Shown here one piece after another: positions 7,474-15,428 of a stretch of 35,145 bases of DNA. The DNA lies in NCBI RefSeq assembly GCF_001921825.1, contig NZ_MSJL01000024.1:1-35145 (forward strand), written 5' to 3'. Positions within the stretch are counted from its first letter, which is position 1. Each line of letters opens with the position of its first letter. The translations under genes and the position numbers were made by a program. The notes below the pieces were generated by a model, which was given only the letters and a program-made list of their open reading frames with translations, did no database searches and had not been told where the DNA came from. The stretch comes from Streptococcus acidominimus. GTDB lineage: Bacteria > Bacillota > Bacilli > Lactobacillales > Streptococcaceae.

Positions 7474-7479
7474 GCAGTG

Positions 7480-7521
7480 AGATGAGTTAACGAAGTAATA
7501 AAAGTAAACTGAGCGACTATA
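7480..7521. repeat. RUP-like MITE fragment (one end) in the trmL leader
   Basis: AGATGAGTTAACGAAGTAAT through AAACTGAGCGACTATA matches one terminus of the elements at 17961 and 27643, differing at only a few bases. Only one terminal repeat is present; the other side merges with the structured leader. It lies 24 bp before the trmL start. Confidence 0.8.
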
Positions 7522-7545
7522 TCTGAAAGAATATGAGGAAAGCTG

Positions 7546-8088
7546 ATGAATATTGAAGAATTATCCTATCAGGAAGTGCAGTCCCGCAATCATGTGGTCT
7601 TATTTGAGCCACAGATTCCGCAGAATACAGGCAATATCGCCCGTACTTGCGCAGCGACCAATAGTCCCCTTCATATTATCAAACCGATGGGCTTTCCCAT
7701 CGATGATCGTAAGATGAAGCGGGCTGGTCTAGATTATTGGGACAAGTTGGACGTTCGCTTTTATGATAGTTTGGACGATTTTATGGAACAGGTTGGAGAA
7801 GCTAGGGTTCATCTGATTTCCAAGTTTGCAGAAAAGACCTATTCTGATGAAGTCTATGATGATGGGAATCACCACTACTTTATCTTTGGACGTGAGGATA
7901 AGGGGCTGCCAGAGGATTTTATGCGAAAGCACCCTGAAAAGGCGCTTCGGATTCCTATGAATGATGAGCATGTCCGGAGCCTTAATGTTTCCAATGCTGT
8001 CTGTATGGTTGTGTACGAGGCCTTACGCCAGCAAGCATTTTCAGGATTAGACATGGTCTATCAGTATGAGACTGATAAACTAAAATAG
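7546..8088 (+). CDS. trmL: tRNA (cytidine/uridine-34 2'-O)-methyltransferase TrmL
   Basis: A 180-residue SPOUT (SpoU) methyltransferase that 2'-O-methylates the wobble base of tRNA-Leu isoacceptors. The three family motifs are present: [19 protein letters not shown] near the N-terminus (RNA-binding Arg/Asn), [10 protein letters not shown], and the SAM-binding trefoil knot segment [20 protein letters not shown] near the C-terminus. The size is typical for the compact TrmL class; larger SpoU rRNA methylases carry an extra N-terminal domain. The start ATG follows GAGGAAAG. The upstream region is unusual: RUP scar, structured leader, strong promoter and a divergent tracrRNA. A terminator follows the gene. 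Confidence 0.93.
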   Translation: MNIEELSYQEVQSRNHVVLFEPQIPQNTGNIARTCAATNSPLHIIKPMGFPIDDRKMKRAGLDYWDKLDVRFYDSLDDFMEQVGEARVHLISKFAEKTYSDEVYDDGNHHYFIFGREDKGLPEDFMRKHPEKALRIPMNDEHVRSLNVSNAVCMVVYEALRQQAFSGLDMVYQYETDKLK

Positions 8089-8163
8089 ATTTTTTTTAGG
8101 AAGAAGCACTTCTTGGAAATCGATACAAATGCTTGTTAACAAAAGTTCAAAAGCGGGTATTGG

Positions 8164-8187
8164 GGCTTGCATCAGCAAGTCTTTTTT
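8164..8187 (+). terminator. trmL terminator
   Basis: GGCTTGC-ATCA-GCAAGTC (7-bp stem with one G-U pair) followed by TTTTTT. Confidence 0.8.
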
Positions 8188-8330
8188 GGTATCATATAGG
8201 ATATTAGTGGAGAGATTCACTAATGATACTCAATAAGGATTCACTTCCGATCTTGTTGACGGACTTTGATGTAGCTTGCTTCTATCGGTAGGTTTGTTAG
8301 CTTGTGGATGTTGGTGTTTAGAGAGTATAA

Positions 8331-8437
8331 GTCTTCGGGGCAGGGTGCAATTCCCTACCGGCGGTGATAGTCCGCGAGCGCAAGCTGATGTGGTGCAATT
8401 CCACAACCGACAGTATAGTCTGGATGGGAGAAGACGG
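8331..8437 (+). promoter_or_regulatory. FMN riboswitch (RFN element)
   Basis: The conserved RFN core is plain: CTTCGGGGCAGGGTG, then ATTCCCTACCGGCGGTGATA, AGTCCGCGAGCG, GTGGTGCAATTCCAC and TGGATGGGAGAAGA. The P1 stem closes between GTCTTC (8331) and GAAGAC (8430-8435). FMN binding represses riboflavin uptake genes. Between it and the ribU start an expression-platform hairpin at about 8489-8517 (GGAAA...CGAT-GAA-ATCG..TTTCC) lacks a T-run, so control by sequestering the ribosome binding site is as likely as termination. Confidence 0.97.
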
Positions 8438-8552
8438 AGAACGGTTGATTTTCGACTTAAATATAGATGCATATCCGCTATATCGTATATGGAAAGTGCG
8501 CGATGAAATCGATTTCCCACTTCTCTAATTTGTTAAAAATTGGAGGAAGAAG

Positions 8553-9110
8553 ATGACAAATACACGTAAAATGGCTTTGATTGCCATTCTCTCTGCAGTT
8601 TCCTTTCTGCTTATGTACCTGAAATTTCCCTTGATTCCGTCAGCGAGTTTCTTGGAAATTGATTTTTCGATTATTCCTATTTTAATCGGAATGTTGGTCC
8701 TAGACCTAGGGTCAGCCTTTAGCATTCTCTTGATACGGACAGTTCTCAAGTTTTTATTCAATAATAATGGTCCGTCAACAGTGATTGGCTTGCCGATGAA
8801 CATTGCAGCTCTTGCAGTCTTTATGGTTGCTCTATATGTGATGTGGAGTAAGAAGCAGACATTAAAACACTACCTAATCGCTTCTAGTGTGGGTACCTTA
8901 GGCTTGACACTGGCAATGCTCGTCTTAAACTATGTCTATGCTATCCCTGTCTATGCAGCTTTTGCTAACTTTGATATTAGGCAGATTTTAGGGGTGAGCA
9001 ACTACCTATTTGCTATGGTCTTGCCCTTTAATCTCCTACAAGGCGTGATTTTCTCGATTCTATTTTATTTAGTGTATCGCGCAGGTCAGCCGATTTTACG
9101 GAAACTGTAA
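8553..9110 (+). CDS. ribU: Riboflavin transporter, ECF S-component RibU
   Basis: A 185-residue membrane protein with about six hydrophobic helices. It is the substrate-binding S component that captures riboflavin and docks with a shared energy-coupling module (EcfT/EcfA) encoded elsewhere. The N-terminal MALIAILSAVSFLLMYLKFP and the following LEIDFSIIPILIGMLVLDLG are typical of RibU, and the FMN riboswitch directly upstream confirms the substrate. The start follows TTGGAGGAAGAAG. Length is at the family norm. The PAP2 gene begins 22 bp after the stop, so it may be co-transcribed under FMN control. Confidence 0.96.
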   Translation: MTNTRKMALIAILSAVSFLLMYLKFPLIPSASFLEIDFSIIPILIGMLVLDLGSAFSILLIRTVLKFLFNNNGPSTVIGLPMNIAALAVFMVALYVMWSKKQTLKHYLIASSVGTLGLTLAMLVLNYVYAIPVYAAFANFDIRQILGVSNYLFAMVLPFNLLQGVIFSILFYLVYRAGQPILRKL

Positions 9111-9132
9111 AAAATTAGATGATCTTTCTTGT

Positions 9133-9783
9133 ATGAAAAACAGACAACTTTATTTTCGAAATGCTTCTTTTGCAGCCCTCTTTTTTGTAATTCTGGGATA
9201 TGTAGTGAAATTCTATCCTCAGCAATTAGTGGGGTTTGATAGCAGTATTCAAGAAACACTGCGTGGGAATTTTCCTGCGCTTGCAACCTTGTTTTGGACT
9301 AGGATCACTTTACTTGGAAATGTGAGTGTTCTCTTGCCGATATGTTTGGCAGCTGCATTTTTTTGCTACCAGAAGCAGTGGAAGATTGAAAGCTATTTTA
9401 TCATCATTGGTTTTGCGGTGATGGGAGGCCTATCAACAGCCCTGAAATATGTCTACCAACGCCCAAGACCGACTATCGAATGGCTGGTTGATACAAGCAG
9501 CTATTCCTTTCCAAGTTGGCATGCAGCTTCTACCTTGATGATGGCAGGTGTGATGATTATTTTGATCCAGCAGCACCTGAAACAGGTGATTGTGAAGCGC
9601 CTTGCACAGCTAGGCTTGCTTGTCCTTGCCATCTTGGTCGGAATTTCCCGCGTTTATGTCGGGGTTCATTATCCAACGGATATTATCGGTGGTTGGTTAC
9701 TAGCAACCACTCTCTTATACTTCCTTTTCCCATTTTATGACCAAGTGCGGTTTCGGTGGAGATTTCAAGGAAAACAAAAATAG
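9133..9783 (+). CDS. PAP2-family membrane phosphatase
   Basis: A 216-residue protein with about five or six membrane helices and the three phosphatidic-acid-phosphatase motifs: KYVYQRPRP (KX6RP), PSWH (usually PSGH) and SRVYVGVHYPTD (SRX5HX3D), the last holding the nucleophilic histidine and its aspartate. Such enzymes dephosphorylate lipid phosphates on the outer face of the membrane; phosphatidylglycerophosphate or undecaprenyl pyrophosphate are possible substrates and cannot be told apart here. The start ATG lacks a clear Shine-Dalgarno, so translation may be coupled to ribU. A strong bidirectional terminator separates it from the convergent acyltransferase gene. Confidence 0.88.
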   Translation: MKNRQLYFRNASFAALFFVILGYVVKFYPQQLVGFDSSIQETLRGNFPALATLFWTRITLLGNVSVLLPICLAAAFFCYQKQWKIESYFIIIGFAVMGGLSTALKYVYQRPRPTIEWLVDTSSYSFPSWHAASTLMMAGVMIILIQQHLKQVIVKRLAQLGLLVLAILVGISRVYVGVHYPTDIIGGWLLATTLLYFLFPFYDQVRFRWRFQGKQK

Positions 9784-9820
9784 AAAAGTCTGGACGACAA
9801 TTGTCTGACGATACAACCGA

Positions 9821-9873
9821 AAAACGAACCAAGATTAGACTTCCCTTTCGGATAATCAATCTTGGTTCGTTTT
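9821..9873. terminator. Bidirectional terminator between PAP2 and OatA-like genes
   Basis: AAAACGAACCAAGATT (9821-9836) is perfectly complementary to AATCTTGGTTCGTTTT (9858-9873). A-runs and T-runs on both flanks serve both convergent transcripts. Confidence 0.9.
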
Positions 9874-9950
9874 ATTTGTTCTAGCTAGTGTTGCTTTGAG
9901 TTTTTTAGGAACTTTCTAGCTTAACCGCCCCTTTTCTGTATAATGTTGTC

Positions 9951-11780
9951 TCATTCACTAAGCCCGACATTTTTGACGGGTTGTTTTTCTGCTTGTTCGA
10001 GTGCGGTTTTGATGGTTTGTGCAAAGAGTTTTGCACCTTCAACGGTGGTTTCGTGATTGCTACCGTAGTGAATGTTGTCTGTTCCAGCCCAAATTTGGGG
10101 ATTATTTTTGGAAACGGTATTCCAATCAGCAATGGTAATGAAATCATACTTTTTCGCTAATTCACGGGTATAGTTCGCATATTTTTCAGCAACGGGGTCG
10201 CTATATTGAGCGGAGTTTCCATCATAAGGAGTGACGAGAATTAGGTGATGCCCATTCGGAAGAATCGAAATGATTTTCTCAAGCTCTTCCTCATAATTAT
10301 AGATAATATTTACTCCTGTGGCAATGACTACATCTTTCATGAGTGCATGATTATCAATGTTATTTTGGAGTATTTCTCTTGCTTGGGCAACATTTCGACT
10401 TCCTTGAGCATCTATAAAGGCGTCTGGGAAGAAGGCATTTAGTTGCTCTGTTGAGCGTAAGGTAACAGAGTCACCGATAATGGTCAATCCCTCGGTCACT
10501 TCAAAAGAGGAAGCCTTTCCTCTTTGGGCGAGTTGCTGGGTTTGCCCCATACGGTTGCTGGATTGATACAAACTATTGATCAGTGATTCACGCTCAAAAT
10601 TTCCTAAAGGAGGTGCAAAGAGGCTAACTCCAATTGTAAGAAGAAGCAGGCTAGTCGCACTGGTCCAAATCCATTTTTTGTAGGGACTTAGGTCGAATTC
10701 GAGATTTAAGAACCGTGCCTTTTTTCCAGCCAGATAAGGCTCGATCAGATAAAAGGAAAGTGTTGCGAACAGGATGGAGAAGATCAGCGTGACCAGCACA
10801 GCTAGTCCACGGCTGAGCAACTGGGAAAAGATGGTATAGAAAGGCCAGTGGAAGAGATAGATACCGTAGGAAATATTGGAGAAAAAGAGGAGAATAGCAG
10901 GTTCTTTAATCGTTTCTGTCTTTTCATGTAAGATACGGGCAGCATAAATCATAAGGGCTGTTGCTAAACTTGAAAGGAGAAAGCCAATGAGATACGTCCA
11001 GATACTGTCAAATTTTGCGAAAAAAAGGAGCAGTAGTTCGACAAGCAGACCCCCTGCCATGACGGATAATGTCTGTTTTAGATTCCATTTGGCAATTGCC
11101 CGTTCAAATGGTCGTGTCAGGATTTTCAGCCCTGTTAAACTAGCTAATACACTTCCTAGGAAGAAAGGGAAGATATGGGTCCATGTTGCAAAGTAGATGG
11201 TCGAGAAGCTGCTGACAAAGAAGCTTGAAATAAACATGGCAAGAAAACTGATGAGGAACAGGACGCTAGAGGTGAGGAAAATCATTCCGCGGAGCTGTCC
11301 GCTTGTTTTTGCCAGTCGTGCAATCCCCCAGATAATCAGCGCCCAGAGGAGATAGAAATGAACTTCAAGGGCGAGGCTCCAAGTATGGAGGAACAGGTGG
11401 GGAGTGAATTGGTTTTCATAGGAAGCCCCTGCTAGGAGTTCAAAGAAGTTGGTCATGAAGCCTAGAGCAGCCATCAATTGACGTCCAATCCCAGCGATAA
11501 AGTCATTGCGAACCAGCAGAGCAAGCGGTGTTGTAATGAGCAGTGTTAGGACAACTGGTGGGAAAATCCGATAGAAGCGCCGTTTGAAAAATCGTTTGAA
11601 ATCAATGGATTGATGGTTGGCGTATTCATCTAAAAACAAGGCGGTTGTTAGATAGCCAGACAGGGTGAAAAAGAGATCAACCCCGACAAAGCCACCAGGG
11701 AAAAAGGAGATATAGAAGTGATAAAGTAGAACAAAGACCATCCCTAGCACTCGTATTGTTGAAAACCATTTAATTCTCAT
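9951..11780 (-). CDS. Peptidoglycan O-acetyltransferase, OatA/Adr-like (acyltransferase 3 plus SGNH domain)
   Basis: A 609-residue membrane protein. The N-terminal two thirds form an Acyl_transf_3 domain with about ten or eleven helices (LLYHFYISFFPGGFVGVDLF near the start). It passes acetyl groups across the membrane. The C-terminal extracellular part is an SGNH-type esterase/transferase: GDSV holds the serine and TDNIHY the Asp-x-x-His. This two-domain build is that of OatA, which acetylates MurNAc and gives lysozyme resistance; pneumococcal Adr is a homologue. The ATG at 11780 lies inside the end of the MORN gene (11-bp overlap) with AAGGAA upstream; earlier in-frame codons are less likely. 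Acetylation of another surface glycan is possible. Confidence 0.86.
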   Translation of the reverse strand: MRIKWFSTIRVLGMVFVLLYHFYISFFPGGFVGVDLFFTLSGYLTTALFLDEYANHQSIDFKRFFKRRFYRIFPPVVLTLLITTPLALLVRNDFIAGIGRQLMAALGFMTNFFELLAGASYENQFTPHLFLHTWSLALEVHFYLLWALIIWGIARLAKTSGQLRGMIFLTSSVLFLISFLAMFISSFFVSSFSTIYFATWTHIFPFFLGSVLASLTGLKILTRPFERAIAKWNLKQTLSVMAGGLLVELLLLFFAKFDSIWTYLIGFLLSSLATALMIYAARILHEKTETIKEPAILLFFSNISYGIYLFHWPFYTIFSQLLSRGLAVLVTLIFSILFATLSFYLIEPYLAGKKARFLNLEFDLSPYKKWIWTSATSLLLLTIGVSLFAPPLGNFERESLINSLYQSSNRMGQTQQLAQRGKASSFEVTEGLTIIGDSVTLRSTEQLNAFFPDAFIDAQGSRNVAQAREILQNNIDNHALMKDVVIATGVNIIYNYEEELEKIISILPNGHHLILVTPYDGNSAQYSDPVAEKYANYTRELAKKYDFITIADWNTVSKNNPQIWAGTDNIHYGSNHETTVEGAKLFAQTIKTALEQAEKQPVKNVGLSE

Positions 11781-12198
11781 ATTGATAAATTCCTTGTTTG
11801 AATGTTCCTTCGTAGACAACCTTTGCTTCGGTGGTTAATTTTCCCTCACCATCAGCAATCCCATTTTTAAATTCTCCCTCATAGGTCCAACCACTAGCAG
11901 AGCGAAAGGTTCCCTTACCGTTAAAGATACCATTGGTAAATTGTCCGTCGTATGTATCCCCATTTTCAAAGGTTAAGGTTCCTTTGCCAGACATTTTGTT
12001 GGCAACGACGATACCATGGTAAGTGATTTTCCCATTATCTAGGCTTAGTGTTTGCTTGCTTGGAGTGCGCCCGAGAAAGACGGATAAGGCACAAAGGATC
12101 ATCAGAGCGACACAGGCTTTTTCAATCCTAGGCCGTGTGAGGTAGGTGTTGAGATTTTTTAAATCAATTGTTTGCAGATGATGCATCAGCTTGTTCAT
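11770..12198 (-). CDS. Membrane-anchored MORN-repeat protein
   Basis: A 142-residue protein with a cytoplasmic N-terminus of about 27 residues, one membrane helix (ACVALMILCALSVFLG, roughly 29-44) and an outer part of MORN-type repeats: GKGTLTFENGDTYDGQF, GKGTFRSASGWTYEGEF and GEGKLTTEAKVVYEGTF. MORN repeats form beta-hairpins used in lipid or protein contacts; bacterial functions are mostly unknown. The gene overlaps the OatA-like gene by 11 bp, so the two are translated together and probably act together at the cell surface, perhaps as an accessory to the O-acetyltransferase (inference). I see no enzyme motif. Confidence 0.85.
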   Translation of the reverse strand: MNKLMHHLQTIDLKNLNTYLTRPRIEKACVALMILCALSVFLGRTPSKQTLSLDNGKITYHGIVVANKMSGKGTLTFENGDTYDGQFTNGIFNGKGTFRSASGWTYEGEFKNGIADGEGKLTTEAKVVYEGTFKQGIYQYEN

Positions 12199-12276
12199 AG
12201 CGATTCTCTTTTCTAGTAGTGCTTTTATTCTACCATTTTTGGGGGTAGTGATAAAGATAGTTGCCTCAATCCATGC

Positions 12277-12696
12277 TTACAAAAGACGATCTTTCCAGGT
12301 TAGGCAACCAGCAGTTACCATACGATAGGTTTCTTCGAAATCTCCTGTATACCAAGGATCTGGCACGCTTTTTTCAGCAAAGGGATAGATCTTATCATGT
12401 AGCTTAGCCGGAAGCATCTTCTTCAAGTCGGCAATATTTTGGCTGTCCATACCAATGATATAGTCATATTCCTCTGCCATATCTAGGCTAATCTGCCTAG
12501 AATATTTATGAGAATCGTAGGGGATCTGATAGTGCTGTAATATCTGTTGCGTACCCTTGTGAATCGGATTGCCATGCTCCCACGATGATGTCGCCCGACT
12601 TTCTATGATAAGCTGGTCTGTTAGTCCTTTCATGACAAATTCAGCCATCGGACTGCGGCAAATATTTCCAAGACAGACAAAAACGACCTTTTTCAT
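12277..12696 (-). CDS. Low-molecular-weight protein tyrosine phosphatase
   Basis: A 139-residue cytosolic phosphatase. The P-loop CLGNICRS (C8 to R14 from the chosen start) fits CX5R, and the general acid sits in SVPDPWYTGD. Both active-site elements are intact, so it should be catalytic. In streptococci such enzymes can dephosphorylate capsule-regulating kinases or other phosphotyrosine proteins; the partner is not visible here. The ATG at 12696 has AAGGAG at proper spacing; a TTG seven codons upstream would place that site inside the gene. It lies upstream of the MORN-OatA pair on the same strand with a gap of about 80 bp, so co-transcription is possible. Confidence 0.93.
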   Translation of the reverse strand: MKKVVFVCLGNICRSPMAEFVMKGLTDQLIIESRATSSWEHGNPIHKGTQQILQHYQIPYDSHKYSRQISLDMAEEYDYIIGMDSQNIADLKKMLPAKLHDKIYPFAEKSVPDPWYTGDFEETYRMVTAGCLTWKDRLL

Positions 12697-12853
12697 TAGT
12701 TTCTCCTTATTGGGCAATCAAAATAACATATCCAGCTTTTACACTTGAGAAAGGTGAAAGCTAGTCTTCTTTTCTATTATATCCTATTTTACCCTAAAAT
12801 GTCTTTCTTATTTTATGTGAATGTTGAAACTTTTCTAATAAAAGCTCAAATGC

Positions 12854-12890
12854 TTGCAATTTTTATCGTCTTTATTTATAATGATTATAA
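12854..12890 (+). promoter_or_regulatory. dpr promoter overlapped by a perfect Per box
   Basis: TTGCAA (12854-12859), 17-bp spacer, TATAAT (12877-12882). TTATAATGATTATAA at 12876-12890 matches the 15-bp Per box consensus TTATAATNATTATAA at every fixed position and covers the -10. PerR bound here would block polymerase until peroxide oxidises it. PerR repression of dpr is known in streptococci. Confidence 0.92.
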
Positions 12891-12914
12891 ATAAGAGAAA
12901 GAAGGTAATACTTT

Positions 12915-13430
12915 ATGATGAACACATTCTACCAATCTTCAGCAGAAATTGCGAGCTTTGCAAAACCACAAGCAGAACCAGAAACAAAGGCACTCTTGAA
13001 TCAAGTAGTGGCAGACTTGTCAGTCGCTCACTCTATCTTACATCAAGTGCACTGGTATATGCGTGGACGTGGCTTCCTTGTATGGCATCCAAAAATGGAT
13101 GAGTATATGGAAGAATTGGATGGCTACCTAGATGAGATCAGCGAACGTTTGATTACTTTGGGCGGAGCTCCATTTTCTACCTTGAAAGAGTTTAGTGATA
13201 ACAGCCAGTTGGAAGAAGTGCCAGGTGATTATAGCTTGTCTATGGAAGAACAATTGGGTCGTGTTGTCGCAGTCTTCCGCTATCTTGTCAGCTTGTTCCA
13301 AAAAGGGCTTGATGTGACAGACGAAGAAGGAGATGATTTGACAAATGACATTTTCCATGAGGCAAAAGCAAGCCTTGAAAAACACATCTGGATGCTCCAA
13401 GCAGAGCTAGGACAAGCACCAGGTTTGTAG
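12915..13430 (+). CDS. dpr: Dps-like peroxide resistance protein (iron-binding ferritin-like dodecamer)
   Basis: A 171-residue Dps/Dpr protein that forms a hollow dodecamer, oxidises and stores Fe(II), and so suppresses Fenton chemistry in catalase-lacking streptococci. The intersubunit ferroxidase residues are in place: H46 ([10 protein letters not shown]), H58 and D62 ([10 protein letters not shown]), D73 and E77 (DEISER). The first two codons are both ATG; the ribosome binding site GAAGGT serves either. Length fits streptococcal Dpr. It is monocistronic, with a Per box over its promoter and a terminator just after the stop. Confidence 0.96.
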   Translation: MMNTFYQSSAEIASFAKPQAEPETKALLNQVVADLSVAHSILHQVHWYMRGRGFLVWHPKMDEYMEELDGYLDEISERLITLGGAPFSTLKEFSDNSQLEEVPGDYSLSMEEQLGRVVAVFRYLVSLFQKGLDVTDEEGDDLTNDIFHEAKASLEKHIWMLQAELGQAPGL

Positions 13431-13455
13431 TCGAAATCAGAACCATATATTAGTG

Positions 13456-13483
13456 AACCAGCATCCTTAGGTGCTGGTTTTTT
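13456..13483 (+). terminator. dpr terminator
   Basis: AACCAGCA and TGCTGGTT form an 8-bp stem followed by TTTT. Confidence 0.87.
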
Positions 13484-13502
13484 GTAGGAGGATAGAAAGG
13501 AC

Positions 13503-13567
13503 ATGACATTTGTCATCTTTATCAATGACAAACCTATCTGGTGAGAGAAAGTAGAAAAGGTTATACT
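13503..13567 (+). promoter_or_regulatory. Candidate response-regulator operator and promoter of the ABC/two-component operon
   Basis: A perfect inverted repeat ATGACA-TT-TGTCAT (13503-13516) is followed by a third copy of the half-site ATGACA at 13525, exactly 22 bp from the first, on the same helix face. Downstream lies a -10-like TATACT (13562-13567) with a poor -35 (TGGTGA), as expected of an activator-dependent promoter. The operon downstream ends with its own LuxR-type regulator, suggesting autoregulation. Assignment to that regulator is inference. Confidence 0.5.
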
Positions 13568-13652
13568 AATGGTGTTCTAATTGGAGAATTGCAAAGGAGG
13601 TTAGGTAAATTGCAAGGTTTTTTGATAGGGTGAGTGCCTGCTCTTTTTGTGT

Positions 13653-13765
13653 TATAGTCTTTTAGTTTACTTTTTGATTTTAGTGCTGGGCAAGGAGCTG
13701 CAGGCTGTACTAGAGTGAGGCAAAGCGAGTGAATGAAGTCATAAGAGATAAACGAAATGACAATA
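13653..13765. repeat. RUP-like MITE, full length but diverged
   Basis: 113 bp bounded by TATAGTCTTTTAGTTTA on the left and, on the right, the complement of TATTGTCATTTCGTTTA. The interior (AGTGCTGGGCAAGGAGCTGC) is a mutated version of the AGTACTAGGCAACGAGTCGC core of the copies at 23489 and 32386. It sits between the operon promoter and the first gene. Confidence 0.75.
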
Positions 13766-13817
13766 ACGGAAAATCGGTATGGTATCGGTAGCTTAATAGT
13801 AAACAGGGAGTTGAAAA

Positions 13818-14702
13818 ATGACGATGATTGATGTGAAAGACATTTCAAAAAGAATAAAAGAAAGGCAGATTTTAGAGGGGATTTCCTTTAAAATCGGGGA
13901 GGGTGAATGCGTTGCCCTAATTGGACCAAATGGGGCAGGAAAGACGACCTTGATGTCTTGTTTATTGGGGGATTTGTTTGTTACAAGTGGTTGCATTACC
14001 ATTCAGGAGCGTCAGGTGACGGACCCGACCTTAAAGAAAGTAGTTGGGATACTGCCACAGGAAAATGTGGTGCCTGCAACTCTCAAGGTCAAGGAACTGA
14101 TTACTTTTTTTCAAAGGATTTATCCCCATTCTTTATCCAATCAAGAAGTGGATGACCTGCTTTGCTTTTCTCCTGAGAAGAAAAATCAGCTGGCAGAAAA
14201 ATTATCAGGTGGTCAAAAGCGTCTGCTGTCCTTTATCTTAATCTTGATAGGTCGTCCGTCCATTCTCTTTTTGGATGAACCTACAACTGCTATGGATACC
14301 TCAACTCGTCAGCGTTTTTGGGAAATTATCCACAGCTTAAAAGAAAGTGGTGTAACCATTCTCTATTCTTCGCATTATATTGAAGAAGTAGAGCATACGG
14401 CTGACCGAATCTTGGTCTTGCATAAGGGAAAGCTCTTACGGGATACAACCCCCTTTAAAATGCGTTCAGAGGAGCAAGAAAAACAATTTATCATTCCGAG
14501 AGACTACATGTTTATTGTTGAGGGGTTGGAAAATATCTATGGTATGGAAGTCAACGATGACCAAATCCGTTTTATGGCAAAAGATATGGAGGCAGTCTGG
14601 CAGGCCTTACAGGATGCTAACTGTCCGATTGCTGAGATTGAAATGACCAATAAAACGCTATTGAATACCCTATTTGATACTACTAAGGAGGAAGAAAGAT
14701 GA
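13818..14702 (+). CDS. ABC transporter ATP-binding protein (ABC-2 type exporter)
   Basis: A 294-residue ATPase with Walker A GPNGAGKTT (about residue 38), signature LSGGQKR, Walker B ILFLDEPTTAMD and an H-loop in YSSHYIEEVEHTADR. The C-terminal 70 residues form the extension typical of multidrug or antibiotic exporters of the CcmA/DrrA group. It pairs with the ABC-2 permease that starts within its stop region (ATGA overlap). The operon continues with a DesK-like histidine kinase and a LuxR-type regulator, so the pump and sensor probably form one module responding to membrane or peptide stress (inference). The substrate is unknown. Confidence 0.92.
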   Translation: MTMIDVKDISKRIKERQILEGISFKIGEGECVALIGPNGAGKTTLMSCLLGDLFVTSGCITIQERQVTDPTLKKVVGILPQENVVPATLKVKELITFFQRIYPHSLSNQEVDDLLCFSPEKKNQLAEKLSGGQKRLLSFILILIGRPSILFLDEPTTAMDTSTRQRFWEIIHSLKESGVTILYSSHYIEEVEHTADRILVLHKGKLLRDTTPFKMRSEEQEKQFIIPRDYMFIVEGLENIYGMEVNDDQIRFMAKDMEAVWQALQDANCPIAEIEMTNKTLLNTLFDTTKEEER

Positions 14703-15427
14703 AAGCTTTATTGGGGATTGAATATCTTTTAACAAGACGGAATTTGGCGAGCTTTATCATGGGAATTGGTATGCCTGTGCTCTTCTTTCTCCTATTTTCG
14801 GCTATGTTTGATACTTCTTATGGAGATGTGGCCGCCCTGACGAAAAATTATCTACTGACCATGACGGCTTTCAGTATGAGTAGTTTTGGTTTATTTAGTT
14901 TTCCGATGATATTGGAAGAGGATGTGAAAAGCCGTTGGTTTTTACAGATTCAACACTCCCCTCTTCCCTTATACCAGTACTATATCGTTAAGATATTAAG
15001 GGTCTTCATTTCATTCATTATTTCCATTGTGATTAATTTTGCAGTTGGAGCACTATTTCGAGATGTGGACATGACAGCAGAACAGTGGCTTGTATCAGCT
15101 CTTTTACTTCTAGTAACGAGCATGGTGTATTTAGCTCTTGGCTTAGCCTTTACGTTGCTCCATAACCAGCAAACGATGACGGTTGTAGCCAATGTGTTAT
15201 ATTTTGTGTTAGCAATTTTTGGCGGTAGCTGGATGCCCTATGACAGCTTACCGGATTGGATGCAGGTGATGGCTCACTTTACACCGTCTTACTATGCCAA
15301 TCAGTTGGTGCTTGTCTATGTCAATGAGAAAGTGCTACAATTTCAGTCTTTACTAATGGTCTTTCTTTATACTATAATAGTAGCAGGTTTAGCCCTAGTG
15401 CTAAAAAAGAAGCAGGAAGTGAGATAA
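14699..15427 (+). CDS. ABC-2 type transporter permease
   Basis: A 242-residue membrane protein with about six hydrophobic helices and the ABC-2 layout: short cytoplasmic N-terminus (MKALLGIEYLLTRRNLASF), a first helix, then a cluster of helices in the second half with NVLYFVLAIFGGSWMPYDSLPDWMQ, the pre-helix typical of ABC-2 permeases. Two such subunits would combine with two copies of the preceding ATPase. It overlaps the ATPase gene by 4 bp and ends one base before the kinase start codon, so the module is tightly coupled. No peptide substrate or immunity gene is visible beside it. Confidence 0.9.
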   Translation: MKALLGIEYLLTRRNLASFIMGIGMPVLFFLLFSAMFDTSYGDVAALTKNYLLTMTAFSMSSFGLFSFPMILEEDVKSRWFLQIQHSPLPLYQYYIVKILRVFISFIISIVINFAVGALFRDVDMTAEQWLVSALLLLVTSMVYLALGLAFTLLHNQQTMTVVANVLYFVLAIFGGSWMPYDSLPDWMQVMAHFTPSYYANQLVLVYVNEKVLQFQSLLMVFLYTIIVAGLALVLKKKQEVR

Positions 15428-15428
15428 G

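Noticed and set aside
13593..13633. Seven-codon leader peptide (TTG start) behind AAAGGAGG before the ABC/two-component operon
   Set aside because: The ribosome binding site is good but the frame is only MQGFLIG from a TTG, and no attenuation structure follows; a chance occurrence is as likely.
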